64,000 nt of DNA, taken from the NCBI RefSeq assembly GCF_030433435.1, contig NZ_JANRHH010000019.1, positions 62,001-126,000 of the forward strand. The letters are read 5' to 3'. Every line of letters starts with the position of its first letter. Positions within the stretch are counted from its first letter, which is position 1. The notes beneath the pieces were generated by a model. It saw nothing but the letters and a program-made list of their open reading frames with translations, had not been told where the DNA came from and made no database searches. A program made the position numbers and the translations under genes. Positions 45,393-54,164 of this stretch are shown piece after piece. This DNA comes from Polycladomyces subterraneus. Its GTDB lineage: Bacteria; Bacillota; Bacilli; Thermoactinomycetales; JIR-001.

Positions 45393-45641
45393 GTTATTGA
45401 GTTTTCATGAACTTACATTCATCTTGGAAAGGTTAACGGGAAATTTCGGGTGGTTTGGGTTAATGGCGGTGTGGGAAAAGAGAATCTGTCCGTTGCCGCG
45501 CAGATCTGATTGATATTGGGGATCAGAGGATCTCGGAAATTGGATCCCAGCGGGCGTGCCGTGGTTGCTACGGTTGTTTCAGTTTCGTCGTTTGCACTAT
45601 GATGAAAGGGGAAGATTTGTGGTGAAAAAGGGGGAAAACGG

Positions 45642-46619
45642 ATGCGCGTCTTGGTAACCGGGGGAACCGGTTTTGTCGGTCGCAATCTGGTCCATCTTCT
45701 GCACGAGGCGGGTCATGAGGTAACTTTGTTACACCGTCCGACGTCCCGGTTGCACGATCTGCCCGACGGCATTCGAAAAGTGCAGGGAGACGTAACGGAT
45801 GCCGATTCCATTGCAGGCGTTTGCGAGGGGATTGACTGGGTGTTCCATGTGGCGGGAGAGGTGAGTTGGGGCCGTTTTGTCCGCAGGGCCATGTCAGATA
45901 GCCATGTGAAGGGGACGCAAAACATGGTGAACGAGGCGAAACGGGCCGGTGTCCGCCGTTTTATACAGACCAGTTCGGCTGCCGCAGTGGGCCTGCCTGA
46001 CTCCGAGGAGCCGGTGGATGAAACTTATCCGTTTGACGGCGAACAATTGGATGTCGGGTATGCGATTGCCAAGCGGACGGCCGAGGAGATCGTTCTGCGG
46101 GCGGTGGATGACGGATTACCCGCAGTAGTGGTCAATCCAACCGTGATCTTCGGTATCCGTACATACACTCCCAACTTTGTCGCAGCTGTGGCCAAAGGGC
46201 GGCTCACCATTGCGCCTGACGGCGGTGTCAATCTATGTGACGTGCGGGACGTGGCCCGCGGTCATCTCTTGGCGGCGGAAAAGGGGCGGATCGGGGAGCG
46301 CTACATCTTGGGTGGAACCAATCTCCCCTTTGTGGAAGCGTTTCGCCGCATTGCCCGATTGGGTGGATCGGACAAGCCGATTCGTGTGTTGAAGCGGACG
46401 GCGGCGATCCCGATCGCGTTGGTTTCCGAAGCCCTTTCCTGGATCAGTGGTCGGGAGCCTATGTTGGCATGGGATTTGGCTAAACTGGCGGGTCGTCGCA
46501 TCTATTATTCTTCGCAAAAGGCGGTGCGCGAGCTGGGATACACGATCACTCCGTTTGACGAGGCGATGCAGGAAACGGTTGACTGGTTGATGGGTAACAC
46601 CAAGGTGGATGTTGACTAG
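45642..46619 (+). CDS. NAD-dependent epimerase/dihydroflavonol reductase-like SDR
   Basis: Extended SDR of 325 residues. VTGGTGFVGRNLVHLL is the cofactor motif at the N-terminus; VFHVAGEVSWG, IQTSSAAAVG, YAIAKRTAEEIVL (Tyr-x-x-x-Lys) and VVNPTVIFG follow in the usual order. It resembles dihydroflavonol-4-reductase and HpnA-like proteins; the substrate is unknown. AAAGGGGG precedes the ATG. Its TAG stop codon is part of the inverted repeat of MITE-like copy 3, so the original C-terminus may have been changed by that insertion. Confidence 0.88.
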   Translation: MRVLVTGGTGFVGRNLVHLLHEAGHEVTLLHRPTSRLHDLPDGIRKVQGDVTDADSIAGVCEGIDWVFHVAGEVSWGRFVRRAMSDSHVKGTQNMVNEAKRAGVRRFIQTSSAAAVGLPDSEEPVDETYPFDGEQLDVGYAIAKRTAEEIVLRAVDDGLPAVVVNPTVIFGIRTYTPNFVAAVAKGRLTIAPDGGVNLCDVRDVARGHLLAAEKGRIGERYILGGTNLPFVEAFRRIARLGGSDKPIRVLKRTAAIPIALVSEALSWISGREPMLAWDLAKLAGRRIYYSSQKAVRELGYTITPFDEAMQETVDWLMGNTKVDVD

Positions 46620-46817
46620 AGTGTGTCTGGTAATCCGAGAGGGAGAAAATATTTTCCCAGGTGATCGACTTACTAAGCTCGGCCGAGCGAAGACCCGGAA
46701 AGCGCAGGAATGAAATCGCGCCCTGCGCTCCGAGTTGGAGCGGCCATGACCACTACTTCCTTGAGGGCGTAAGTGGAGCGAACCGAGAAAGCAATTGGAC
46801 AGTATTCACCAGCCCTA
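46617..46817. mobile_element. MITE-like element, copy 3
   Basis: About 201 bases from TAGAGTGTGTCTGGTAAT to ATTCACCAGCCCTA. The right part (GCGTAAGTGGAGCGAACCG and GAAAGCAATTGGACAGTATT) matches copies 1 and 4. It fills the space between the SDR gene and lipM. Confidence 0.65.
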
Positions 46818-46870
46818 ATCTAAAGAAGGGTGGACTATTCCGGGCAAGAGGGCACGAAGGAGCAGTGAAG

Positions 46871-47704
46871 ATGGAAAAGACATGGCGATTGCTGTGGACG
46901 GGATACCAAAATGCGGCGGAAAACATGGCGGTGGATGAGGCGATTCTGATTGCGCACAGCGAAGGAAAGGCGCCGCCAACCATCCGGTTTTACGGATGGA
47001 ATCCTCCGACGCTGTCCATCGGCTATTTTCAGCGGGCGGAAAAAGAAGTGGATCTGGAGCGATTGCGTAAACGCGGTTTGGGCTTTGTGCGGCGGCCGAC
47101 CGGGGGCCGGGCGGTTTTGCATGATCGGGAGATCACGTACAGCATCATCGTTTCCGAATCTTATCCAGGCATCCCCCGCTCGGTGACCCAGTCGTACCGG
47201 TTGTTCAGCAACGGACTGCTGGAAGGCTTCCGCCAACTGGGTTTGCAGGCAGACATGGTGTCGCTGGCGGACGAAGCCGAGAAAGAGCGCTTTGCCTCCA
47301 TGGGATCGGCGGCTTGTTTCGATTCCCCCTCCTGGTATGAACTGGTTGTGGAAGGGCGCAAGGTGGCCGGCAGTGCGCAAACGAGGCAACGGGGTGTCAT
47401 ATTGCAACACGGTTCCATCCTGCTGGATCTGGATGTGGACTTGCTGTTCGATGTGCTCTGTTTTCCATCCGAGCAGGTGAAGGATCGGATGAAGGCAGGT
47501 TTTCTTGAAAAAGCGGTAGCCATCAATCACCTGCGGCAAATCCCCGTCACGATGGAAGAGGCCTTGGAAGCCTTTACGCATGGATTTGAAAAAGGGATGG
47601 GAATCAGGCTGTCGCTCGGCGAACTGTCCGAATATGAGGAGACGCTCGTCCGACAACTGGTGGAAACGAGGTACGGCCGGGATGAATGGAATTTGAAACG
47701 ATGA
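46871..47704 (+). CDS. lipM: Octanoyl-[GcvH]:protein N-octanoyltransferase
   Basis: Transfers octanoate from acyl carrier protein to the glycine cleavage H protein, the first step of lipoate assembly in Bacillales. The 277 residues match LipM in length and sequence: YQNAAENMAVDEAIL, FYGWNPPTLSIGYFQ, FVRRPTGGRAVLHD and SAACFDSPSWYELVVEGRKV, whose Cys149 is the expected acyl-thioester nucleophile. The start at 46871 follows AAGGAGCAGTG. It links functionally with the gcv operon at 8645. The VOC-family gene follows with almost no gap. Confidence 0.94.
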   Translation: MEKTWRLLWTGYQNAAENMAVDEAILIAHSEGKAPPTIRFYGWNPPTLSIGYFQRAEKEVDLERLRKRGLGFVRRPTGGRAVLHDREITYSIIVSESYPGIPRSVTQSYRLFSNGLLEGFRQLGLQADMVSLADEAEKERFASMGSAACFDSPSWYELVVEGRKVAGSAQTRQRGVILQHGSILLDLDVDLLFDVLCFPSEQVKDRMKAGFLEKAVAINHLRQIPVTMEEALEAFTHGFEKGMGIRLSLGELSEYEETLVRQLVETRYGRDEWNLKR

Positions 47705-47718
47705 GGGGATGTAAATGG

Positions 47719-48369
47719 ATGTGGTTGTTCCATTATCATTTTTGGACGAACAAGGTGGAAAAGATGGAACAGTTCTACAGGTTGCACGGCTTTCGGACGA
47801 TTTTGCGCATGGGCAAGGAAAACGGTGAAATACGCACGTACAACCCGCCGCTGGAATGGGACGATTTTCGCCATCGCCCCATTCTGTTTCGCATCATCGA
47901 GTTGATCCGTGGGCAGGTGAATGTGACCTTCGGAGCGGGAACGCGGGACCGGTTTGATCACTTTGGGCTGTTGGTGGATGAAGAAGAGCATGATGCCGTC
48001 ATGAGTCGAGCACGGCTGGCGGGTATGACGGTCAGTGAATCCCAGGCGCGGACGTTTGTGCACACGCCGTGGGGATTTCGTCTGGAATTGCAACGACGAC
48101 GGGATGTCGTAGAAGATGACGGGAAAATAGTGATCTCGAAAGCGGTATTAGTCATGCCATTCTCCACTGACCCCCGCATGTTGGCGGAATGTCTTCAAGC
48201 GGACTTACAGGAAACGGGGGGAAGGTTCATTCTCAGGCGGGATGGTTGGCAATTGCAGATCACAGAAGGGGACCTTCCGTGGCTGGACAGTGTCCATCTA
48301 AAAACCGCCGAAGCATTTGTTGAAGCCGTGGATCCGGTGGGTGTCCGATTGATTACGGTGAAGGAATGA
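47719..48369 (+). CDS. VOC superfamily protein
   Basis: About 216 residues with two vicinal-oxygen-chelate (glyoxalase/bleomycin-resistance) half-modules. The first contains YHFWTNKVEKMEQFYRLHGF, then FDHFGLLVDEEEHDAVMSRA and TPWGFRLELQ. The second half, from about residue 140, is weaker. Metal-binding residues are plausible (His near the N-terminus, Asp-His, Glu) but the reaction is unknown. GAGGGG precedes the ATG at 47719; an ATG at 47701 overlapping the lipM stop (ATGA) is possible. Probably co-transcribed with lipM. Confidence 0.75.
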   Translation: MWLFHYHFWTNKVEKMEQFYRLHGFRTILRMGKENGEIRTYNPPLEWDDFRHRPILFRIIELIRGQVNVTFGAGTRDRFDHFGLLVDEEEHDAVMSRARLAGMTVSESQARTFVHTPWGFRLELQRRRDVVEDDGKIVISKAVLVMPFSTDPRMLAECLQADLQETGGRFILRRDGWQLQITEGDLPWLDSVHLKTAEAFVEAVDPVGVRLITVKE

Positions 48370-48607
48370 GAGAAGCTGTTTGGCCAAAGCATCCAACAAC
48401 CACCCGGTGGCTGTGACAGAGCAGTCGCCGGGCATTAGAACGCTATCAGATAGCAAAATATTCAGTTTTTAAAGAATGTAAAGTCAACACCTCGCTCAGC
48501 GGGAACTTTCTTCATCCATGGAATCCCATTCGACGAATGAATTTCACGTTTAATTTTGAATGAGGAGGGAATAAACCAACGCGACAACTACTGAAGGAGG
48601 AGAAATC

Positions 48608-49072
48608 ATGTGGACGATTCGCCCCGCCGTGGTAAAGGATGCACGCATGATTCAGCAACATCTGCACAAGGCGTATCGACCGATCAAAAAGTACGGGTTT
48701 AACATGGAAGCCGTGGATGTTTCCGTCAAGCGTGTGGAAGAGAGTATCCGCGAAGATGAGTTTTACGTGATCGCAGACGAGGATGACCGTATTTGGGGAA
48801 CCGTTCGGCTGCAGGACAACGACGAAACGCGGGATACACTCAGTTGGTTCAGCATCGCCCCGGAGTTGAAAGGACAAGGATTGGGCAAAATGCTGTTTGA
48901 ATTTGCACAGGAACGGGCCAAGGAACGGGGACGAAAGAAACTGTATCTCGATACGGCCAAGGATCACCCGTGGCTACCTGATATGTACCGGCGTTGGGGT
49001 TGCAAGGAAATTGGGACGATTCGCTGGCCGGGTCAAAATTTTGACGCCGTTCAGTTTGAAATAGAGCTCTGA
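48608..49072 (+). CDS. GNAT family N-acetyltransferase
   Basis: A 154-residue acyltransferase. The acetyl-CoA-binding motif A is LSWFSIAPELKGQGLGKMLF with Q/R-x-x-G-x-G/A pattern, then KKLYLDTAKDHPWLPDMYRR WGC, the C-terminal motif B. AAGGAGGAG precedes the ATG. Substrate unknown; amino acids, small amines or protein N-termini are typical. The 48370-48607 gap before it shows no gene. Confidence 0.88.
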   Translation: MWTIRPAVVKDARMIQQHLHKAYRPIKKYGFNMEAVDVSVKRVEESIREDEFYVIADEDDRIWGTVRLQDNDETRDTLSWFSIAPELKGQGLGKMLFEFAQERAKERGRKKLYLDTAKDHPWLPDMYRRWGCKEIGTIRWPGQNFDAVQFEIEL

Positions 49073-49121
49073 TCTATCCGTCATCGTGGTGAAGAAATAG
49101 GAAAACTGGCAACGCGTTTCC

Positions 49122-49167
49122 GAGGGGCCCCTTTTCCTGCCATTGCAGGGGAAGCGGCTCCTTTTTG
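49122..49167 (+). terminator. Terminator behind the GNAT gene
   Basis: An imperfect long stem from GAGGGGCCCC...CCTGC to GCAGGGG...GGCTC with a CATT-type loop, followed by CTTTTTG. Confidence 0.7.
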
Positions 49168-49302
49168 TTATTGAGTGAGTGGCAGTTTAGTCAAACGGGA
49201 ATAAAAATGAATAAACACGAATTTTATAATTGACAATCATGAATAAAACAGAATAAAATGGAATCTGGATAATGAAGTTTCTGAATATAAGGAGTGATGG
49301 TA

Positions 49303-50076
49303 ATGTTTGCGGAGGAGCGTAGGCAAAAGATATGGGAATTGCTTCAAAAGCGGCAAAGAGTGCTAGCCAAAGAGCTGGCCGAGATGTTTGGTGTTTCAGT
49401 GGATTCCATACGCAGAGATCTTTCGATCATGGAAGAGCAAGGATTGCTCAAAAAAACCCATGGCGGTGCCATCCCGATTCCCAAGGTGCGGACTCTGCCG
49501 CCGCCGCCTGCCATTCGATATGGGAAGGCATCACCGTATATCCGTGCCATTGCCAAAATGGCCGCCTCTTATATACAGGAAGGGGATACCGTATTCATTG
49601 GCAGTGCGGGCATTCATGATTGCATGCTCCAATTTCTCCCGAAAAACACCACTTTCACGGTAGTGACGCATTCCATCCGAATAGCCGATGCCTTACGGGA
49701 AAACGAGTACATTGATACGTATCTGATCGGCGGCAGGGTGAAACCATCCGGAAGCATTACGGATACATTGGCCGCCGAATTTGTAGGCCAATTCACCATT
49801 GATCTCTGTTTTGCAACCGGAGGTGGAATTTCCGAAAGAGGAATCAGTACGGCTACTCCTGAAGTGGCGGGTTTTGGTCGTGCAGTAGGTGAGGTATCAC
49901 GGAGAATCATCGGTTTAGCTCCACATGACAAACTGGGGATTGATTGTTTTGCCAAGATGATTCCGATCCAACGCATCGATCTAGTGATCACGGACGAAGA
50001 AGCGGATCAAGATGCTGTACAGAAATTGAAGAATCAGGGAATCCAGGTGCTCGTGGCGAAAGCGGAGGAGGAATAA
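49303..50076 (+). CDS. DeoR/GlpR-type transcriptional regulator
   Basis: Repressor-type protein of 257 residues. The N-terminal helix-turn-helix is VLAKELAEMFGVSVDSIRRD LSIMEEQG, followed by LLKKTHGGAI, the family hallmark. The sugar-phosphate-sensing domain has GDTVFIGSAG, TVVTHS, LIGGRVKPSGSITD and DLCFATGGGISERGISTATP. AAGGAGTG precedes the ATG at 49303. It stands alone with terminators on both sides, so its targets are elsewhere, and the ligand is probably a phosphorylated sugar or related metabolite. Confidence 0.9.
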   Translation: MFAEERRQKIWELLQKRQRVLAKELAEMFGVSVDSIRRDLSIMEEQGLLKKTHGGAIPIPKVRTLPPPPAIRYGKASPYIRAIAKMAASYIQEGDTVFIGSAGIHDCMLQFLPKNTTFTVVTHSIRIADALRENEYIDTYLIGGRVKPSGSITDTLAAEFVGQFTIDLCFATGGGISERGISTATPEVAGFGRAVGEVSRRIIGLAPHDKLGIDCFAKMIPIQRIDLVITDEEADQDAVQKLKNQGIQVLVAKAEEE

Positions 50077-50087
50077 ATTCGGTGATT

Positions 50088-50127
50088 AAGCCGGTTTTCC
50101 GGTCTGATTCGAACCGGGAACCGGCTT
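50088..50127. terminator. Bidirectional terminator between convergent regulators
   Basis: AAGCCGGTT / AACCGGCTT outer stem with an inner CCGGT / ACCGG-like pairing, between the DeoR gene (plus) and the LysR gene (minus); TTTGTTATT follows on the plus strand. Confidence 0.75.
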
Positions 50128-50129
50128 TG

Positions 50130-51053
50130 TTATTGGACGGGGAGCGGGTGATTGGTGGACGTCCTTTCCCGCCACTGCTTGGCATGTCGGCGTACCACGT
50201 CGACAAACGCACGCAAAGCGGGGGACAGCCATTTGTTCTTGTGATATGCCATCTGGGTGAGTACGACCGGCTGATCCTGATACCATGGAAGGGCGATCAA
50301 TTTCCCTTCGTTCAGCTCGGTTTCCACCGTGACCCGGGGCAGGTAGGCGATGCCGAGGCCCACCATGACACATTGTTTGATCGCTTCAATGTTCCAGAAC
50401 TCGATTTCATGAGCCGGATGTACTGATTTCATGTCATGTTCAAAACAATGGCGATAACTGCATCCTTTTTCCGTTTTCAACAGGGTTTCGTGGATCAAGT
50501 CCTCTGGATGGACGCATTCCCTGTCTTTCAGAGGGTGCTGGGGTGAGGCGATCAACGCCATCGGTTCGGCCAACAGCGTTTCCACGTGCAAGTCCGGCTC
50601 CTCGGCGGGCGGAGCCAGCAGGAAGGCGACATCCAATTCACCGGCCCGCAGTTTTGGAGACATCTCCCAGCACTGACTGGGCACCAGCACGATTTGCACA
50701 TCTGGGTACCGTTCCTTGTACTCACGCAAGATGGCCGGAAGACGGTACACCGTCAACGATTCGGGGGCACCGATCATGAACTTGCCAGCGGGTTGTGAAT
50801 CATCTGTCACCGCCGATTCGGCCGCCTGGGAGAGTCTGAGGATTTGCGCTACGTATTCGTACAGCCGTTCACCGGCGGAGGTGAGGACCACTCTTTTTCC
50901 CAAACGGTCGAACAACGGGCGCCCCAGTTCCCGTTCTAGCGCCTGAATGTGAGAGGTGATGGTGGATTGTGCATACCCCAACGCCTCGGCAGCGCGGGTG
51001 AAGCCGCCCATGTCGGCGACGACCTTGAACGTTTTCAAGTGACGCAGTTCCAT
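50130..51053 (-). CDS. LysR family transcriptional regulator
   Basis: Regulator of 307 residues. The winged helix spans residues 1-60: MELRHLKTFKVVADMGGFTR and AAEALGYAQSTITSHIQALE. The remainder is the periplasmic-binding-like effector domain. The start at 51053 is set by homology; the longer frame to 51107 adds non-homologous residues. It diverges from the permease gene at 51193 with 139 bases between them, the classical arrangement for a LysR regulator acting on its neighbour. Confidence 0.92.
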   Translation of the reverse strand: MELRHLKTFKVVADMGGFTRAAEALGYAQSTITSHIQALERELGRPLFDRLGKRVVLTSAGERLYEYVAQILRLSQAAESAVTDDSQPAGKFMIGAPESLTVYRLPAILREYKERYPDVQIVLVPSQCWEMSPKLRAGELDVAFLLAPPAEEPDLHVETLLAEPMALIASPQHPLKDRECVHPEDLIHETLLKTEKGCSYRHCFEHDMKSVHPAHEIEFWNIEAIKQCVMVGLGIAYLPRVTVETELNEGKLIALPWYQDQPVVLTQMAYHKNKWLSPALRAFVDVVRRHAKQWRERTSTNHPLPVQ

Positions 51054-51192
51054 GTTTCTCTTCTCCGTTTCTCTATCGATTTTCCCGATCCATATCATCA
51101 AAACCATCTATTTTATTAATAGCAAATGCGGGCATATAATCAAAGATGAAAAAAGGGAATCCTGTCGATAGAAAGAAGGGACAAGACAAACC

Positions 51193-52461
51193 GTGAGAGT
51201 GGAGCGCAAGCTAGGGCCCGTGCTGCTGAGCGGATTGATCATCGGCCCGGTATTGGGTTCGGGCATCATTCTGTTGCCCCCGCTCGTGTATCGAATCACA
51301 GGAGATCAGGCCATTATCGCATGGGCTGTGACGATGGGGCTGAGTTTTTTGTTTGCGTATTTGTTTGGGCAGTTGACCATCCGGTATCCCGGTGATGCCG
51401 GTATGGCGTTGGCCGTGGAAAACGCATTCGGCCGGCCGATCAAACGGTTGACAGCGCAATTCCTGATCGCGGCCGTGTTTGTGGGGCCGGTTGCGGTGAT
51501 GCTGACGGCGGGTGAATATCTCAGTGTGTGGCTGACGGGAGATCGGGGTCACACGATGATGATCGCATTTCTCCTGCTGGGAATCTGTTTCACCATCTTG
51601 CTGTGGCCGCTCGCATGGGTGAGCCGTGTCTCTCTGTTGTTATCTTCACTGGCGGCTGGTACGCTGGTAGTAGGGAGTTTGGCTGCAATTCCCTATTTTC
51701 GCAGCGGATCGTTATGGCAAACGCCGTTTCATCTGCCCGACTTTGGATATGGTTTACTCCTGTTGTTCTGGGCATTGGTCGGTTGGGAAATGATTGGAAA
51801 CTACAGCCTGGAGGTACGCGACCTCGAGCGGACGATTCCTCGGGCGGTCGTTTACAGTGCCGTCGTGGTGACGCTGGTCAGTCTGGCTGTGGCGGCGGCG
51901 ACACAGTGGATCGATCCTGCCCGCGTGCCGGAGGCGAGTACGTATCCGCTTCGTTTGGCGTTGGTGTTGATGCCGCTGTTTGGTCGCACGACGATGACGG
52001 TGATTACCCTGCTGACTACGGGGCTGTGCATCAGCACCTATCTGTTGGCAGTGGGCAGTGCGTCGCGGTTGATCGCGTCATTGGCAGATGAAGCGGCGTT
52101 GCCCGCGTGGATGTCCAGACGGACACGGTATCGTACGCCGGTGGGCGGGTTGGTGTTTTTGACCGTAATCCATCTGATGGTGCTGACATTGACGGAGCTG
52201 GGCTGTCTCCATCTGGAGCGATTGGTTTCCATCGCTGACGCGTTTTTTCTGTGCAACGCGTTGTTCGGGATCATGGCGGCGTTTCGTCTTTTTCCCCAAA
52301 AACGGTTGAAAACCGTAGCGGTATTGTTGGGAGCGGGATTTTTCACCATTTTGGCATTCAGCCCGTGGTGGGTGTTGCTGATTATTGCCGGGATGGTGGG
52401 AGTGCAACTGTATCGATCCCGTACGGAGCGGTTGAAACAACAACCCGTAGAACGGTCATGA
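51193..52461 (+). CDS. APC-family amino-acid exporter-like permease (YjeH-like)
   Basis: Membrane protein of 422 residues with 12 predicted helices. LGPVLLSGLIIGPVLGSGII is the opening motif, and LLFWALVGWEMIGNYSLEVR DLERTIPRAV the helix-6/7 region of the YjeH branch, which exports methionine and branched-chain amino acids. GTG start with GAAGGGA upstream. Divergent from a LysR regulator, which likely controls it in response to an amino acid. Confidence 0.85.
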   Translation: MRVERKLGPVLLSGLIIGPVLGSGIILLPPLVYRITGDQAIIAWAVTMGLSFLFAYLFGQLTIRYPGDAGMALAVENAFGRPIKRLTAQFLIAAVFVGPVAVMLTAGEYLSVWLTGDRGHTMMIAFLLLGICFTILLWPLAWVSRVSLLLSSLAAGTLVVGSLAAIPYFRSGSLWQTPFHLPDFGYGLLLLFWALVGWEMIGNYSLEVRDLERTIPRAVVYSAVVVTLVSLAVAAATQWIDPARVPEASTYPLRLALVLMPLFGRTTMTVITLLTTGLCISTYLLAVGSASRLIASLADEAALPAWMSRRTRYRTPVGGLVFLTVIHLMVLTLTELGCLHLERLVSIADAFFLCNALFGIMAAFRLFPQKRLKTVAVLLGAGFFTILAFSPWWVLLIIAGMVGVQLYRSRTERLKQQPVERS

Positions 52462-52480
52462 CGGTACACAGGTACAAAAC

Positions 52481-52626
52481 TAGAGGGGGATGAGCACCAA
52501 TTAAAAGGGGGGCAGAACAATGTCGCCTTCCCACGATTGGTCATTCTGTAAGGAGCAATGTTTTCCCAGGCGAAGCGACTCGAGCGGGGAAAACAATGTG
52601 GACAGTATTCACCAGACATACTCGAG
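52481..52626. mobile_element. MITE-like element, copy 4
   Basis: The right end AACAATGTGGACAGTATTCA followed by CCAGACATACTCGAG matches copies 1 and 3. It contains a TGTTTTCCC / GGGGAAAACA stem. The left boundary, at TAGAGGGGG, is approximate. It lies between the permease and the second iron alcohol dehydrogenase. Confidence 0.55.
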
Positions 52627-52692
52627 TTAAAACTCTTCTGAGATCCAAATGAATTGATCAAACTCCCAATCCAGAGTGGAAGGAGATAGCAT

Positions 52693-53856
52693 ATGGAGAA
52701 TTTTGTTTTTCACAATCCGACAAAGCTGATCTTCGGAAAAGGGCAATTGTCTGCACTGCGCACCGAATTGGCTGCTTACGGCCCAAATGTATTGCTCGTC
52801 TACGGAGGAGGAAGTATCAAGCGCAATGGCATCTACGACCGCGTGATGTCTATCCTGCGTGAAATGGGGAAAAACGTGTACGAGCTGTCGGGTGTGGAGC
52901 CCAATCCCCGATTGAGCACGGTGAACAAAGGAATTGAGATCTGCAAACGGGAAAACATCGACTTTCTGTTGGCCGTGGGCGGCGGGAGTGTGATTGACTG
53001 TACCAAAGCGATTGCCGTCGGCGCTCACTATGACGGTGACGTGTGGGATATCATCATGCGCCGGGTGAAGGCGACCTCTGCCTTGCCGCTCGGCACGGTG
53101 CTGACGCATGCCGCGACCGGATCGGAGATGAACAACATCTCGGTCATCACCAACTGGGACACCCAGGATAAAGTAGGCTGGAGCAGTCCCCACGTTTATC
53201 CGAAGTTTTCCATCCTCGATCCGACGCATACGTTTACGGTGCCCAAAGAGCAAACTGTATACGGCATTGTCGATATGATGTCGCACGTGCTGGAGCAGTA
53301 TTTTAGCAAGTCTCCCAACACACCGGTGCTGGAGCGGTTCTGCGAATCCATTCTTCGCACGATTGTGGAGACCGCGCCTAAGTTACTGGAGGATCTCACG
53401 AATTACGAGTACCGCGAGACGATCATGTATTGCGGCACTCTGGCTTTGAACGGGTTGCTCGGCATGGGGATGGTCGGCGACTGGGGCACTCACCGGATCG
53501 AACACGCTGTCTCTGCGGTGTACGACATCCCCCACGGCGGCGGCCTGGCCATCCTGTTCCCCAACTGGATGAAATATGTGCTGGATGAAGACGTTTCCCG
53601 GTTCAAACAGCTGGCTGTCCGCGTCTTCGATGTCGACCCCGCGGGCAAATCCGACCGGGAAGTGGCGTTGGAAGGCATCGAGCGTCTGCGTGCATTTTGG
53701 GATTCGCTCGGTGCACCGTCCCGCCTCGCTGACTACGGGATCGACGATTCGAAGTTGAAGCTGATGGCGGAAAAAGCGATGATCAAAGGTGAGTTTGGCG
53801 GGTTCAAGCGGATGACAAAGGCAGATGTGTTTGAAGTGTTGCGAATGAGTTTGTGA
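52693..53856 (+). CDS. Iron-containing alcohol dehydrogenase, butanol dehydrogenase type
   Basis: NAD(P)H-dependent dehydrogenase of 387 residues, close to BdhA/YugJ-YugK proteins. [20 protein letters not shown] is the dinucleotide motif; [11 protein letters not shown] and [20 protein letters not shown] carry the iron-binding histidines. It reduces short-chain aldehydes or methylglyoxal-like compounds. AAGGAGATA precedes the ATG. Monocistronic, with a terminator. It differs from the enzyme at 2564, which belongs to a separate subgroup. Confidence 0.92.
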   Translation: MENFVFHNPTKLIFGKGQLSALRTELAAYGPNVLLVYGGGSIKRNGIYDRVMSILREMGKNVYELSGVEPNPRLSTVNKGIEICKRENIDFLLAVGGGSVIDCTKAIAVGAHYDGDVWDIIMRRVKATSALPLGTVLTHAATGSEMNNISVITNWDTQDKVGWSSPHVYPKFSILDPTHTFTVPKEQTVYGIVDMMSHVLEQYFSKSPNTPVLERFCESILRTIVETAPKLLEDLTNYEYRETIMYCGTLALNGLLGMGMVGDWGTHRIEHAVSAVYDIPHGGGLAILFPNWMKYVLDEDVSRFKQLAVRVFDVDPAGKSDREVALEGIERLRAFWDSLGAPSRLADYGIDDSKLKLMAEKAMIKGEFGGFKRMTKADVFEVLRMSL

Positions 53857-53871
53857 TGGGAATCCAAGGGA

Positions 53872-53898
53872 AAGCGCTCCGTTATGGGGCGCTTTTTT
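53872..53898. terminator. Terminator shared by the dehydrogenase and the small 53923 gene
   Basis: AAGCGCTCC / GGGGCGCTT stem followed by TTTTTT on the plus strand; on the minus strand it lies just beyond the stop of the small gene. Confidence 0.85.
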
Positions 53899-53922
53899 GT
53901 ATGCAAAAAAGACGTTTTTATT

Positions 53923-54105
53923 TTACTCCACCTTCACCATTCGTGCTTCCAGTCCACTTCCTTCGGTTTGCGAATGAAATTTTTGGCCCGTAACAATAGC
54001 GGACCTTTCATCATAAGCATATTTTGTCGAAGGGGATATTTGCTGATGGTTATCTGTCTGATTCACCTGTTGGAAAATTGTTGATCTTTGTTTCTGTTCC
54101 TTCAT
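53923..54105 (-). CDS. Small hydrophilic protein diverging from the TOMM precursor
   Basis: A 60-residue frame beginning MKEQKQRSTIFQQVNQ and rich in Gln, Ser, Thr and charged residues; no membrane segment or known motif. AGGAG stands six bases before the ATG, a good ribosome site. Only 59 bases separate its start from the precursor 1 start. The upstream region and first codons recur before precursor 2, where a short copy ends after MKEQTAIFPYG. This shows the frame was part of the duplicated unit. Its role is unknown; immunity, regulation or a spore-associated protein are all conceivable. The opposite frame 53884-54084 is judged non-coding. Confidence 0.5.
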   Translation of the reverse strand: MKEQKQRSTIFQQVNQTDNHQQISPSTKYAYDERSAIVTGQKFHSQTEGSGLEARMVKVE

Positions 54106-54164
54106 GACTAGCTCCTGGTTACGGAGCTGGCCAAACCAATTTTTTATAACTGGAGGTCGTAAAA
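54094..54164. promoter_or_regulatory. Divergent control region of precursor 1 with palindrome
   Basis: Contains AGCTCCTGGTTACGGAGCT, a palindrome AGCTCC / GGAGCT that holds the ribosome site of the minus-strand gene, then TTTTTTATAACTGGAGGT, combining a possible -10 box (TATAAC) and the precursor's ribosome site. No SigA -35 box is evident, so another sigma factor is possible. The same 70 bases recur at 54636-54706. Confidence 0.5.

Noticed and set aside
48370..48607. Possible gene or RNA in the gap before the GNAT gene
   Set aside because: Only weak GC-rich inverted repeats; no frame, promoter pair or T-tract could be supported.
53884..54084. 66-residue plus-strand frame after the alcohol dehydrogenase terminator
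   Set aside because: Starts inside the terminator hairpin and lies opposite a better-supported small gene.
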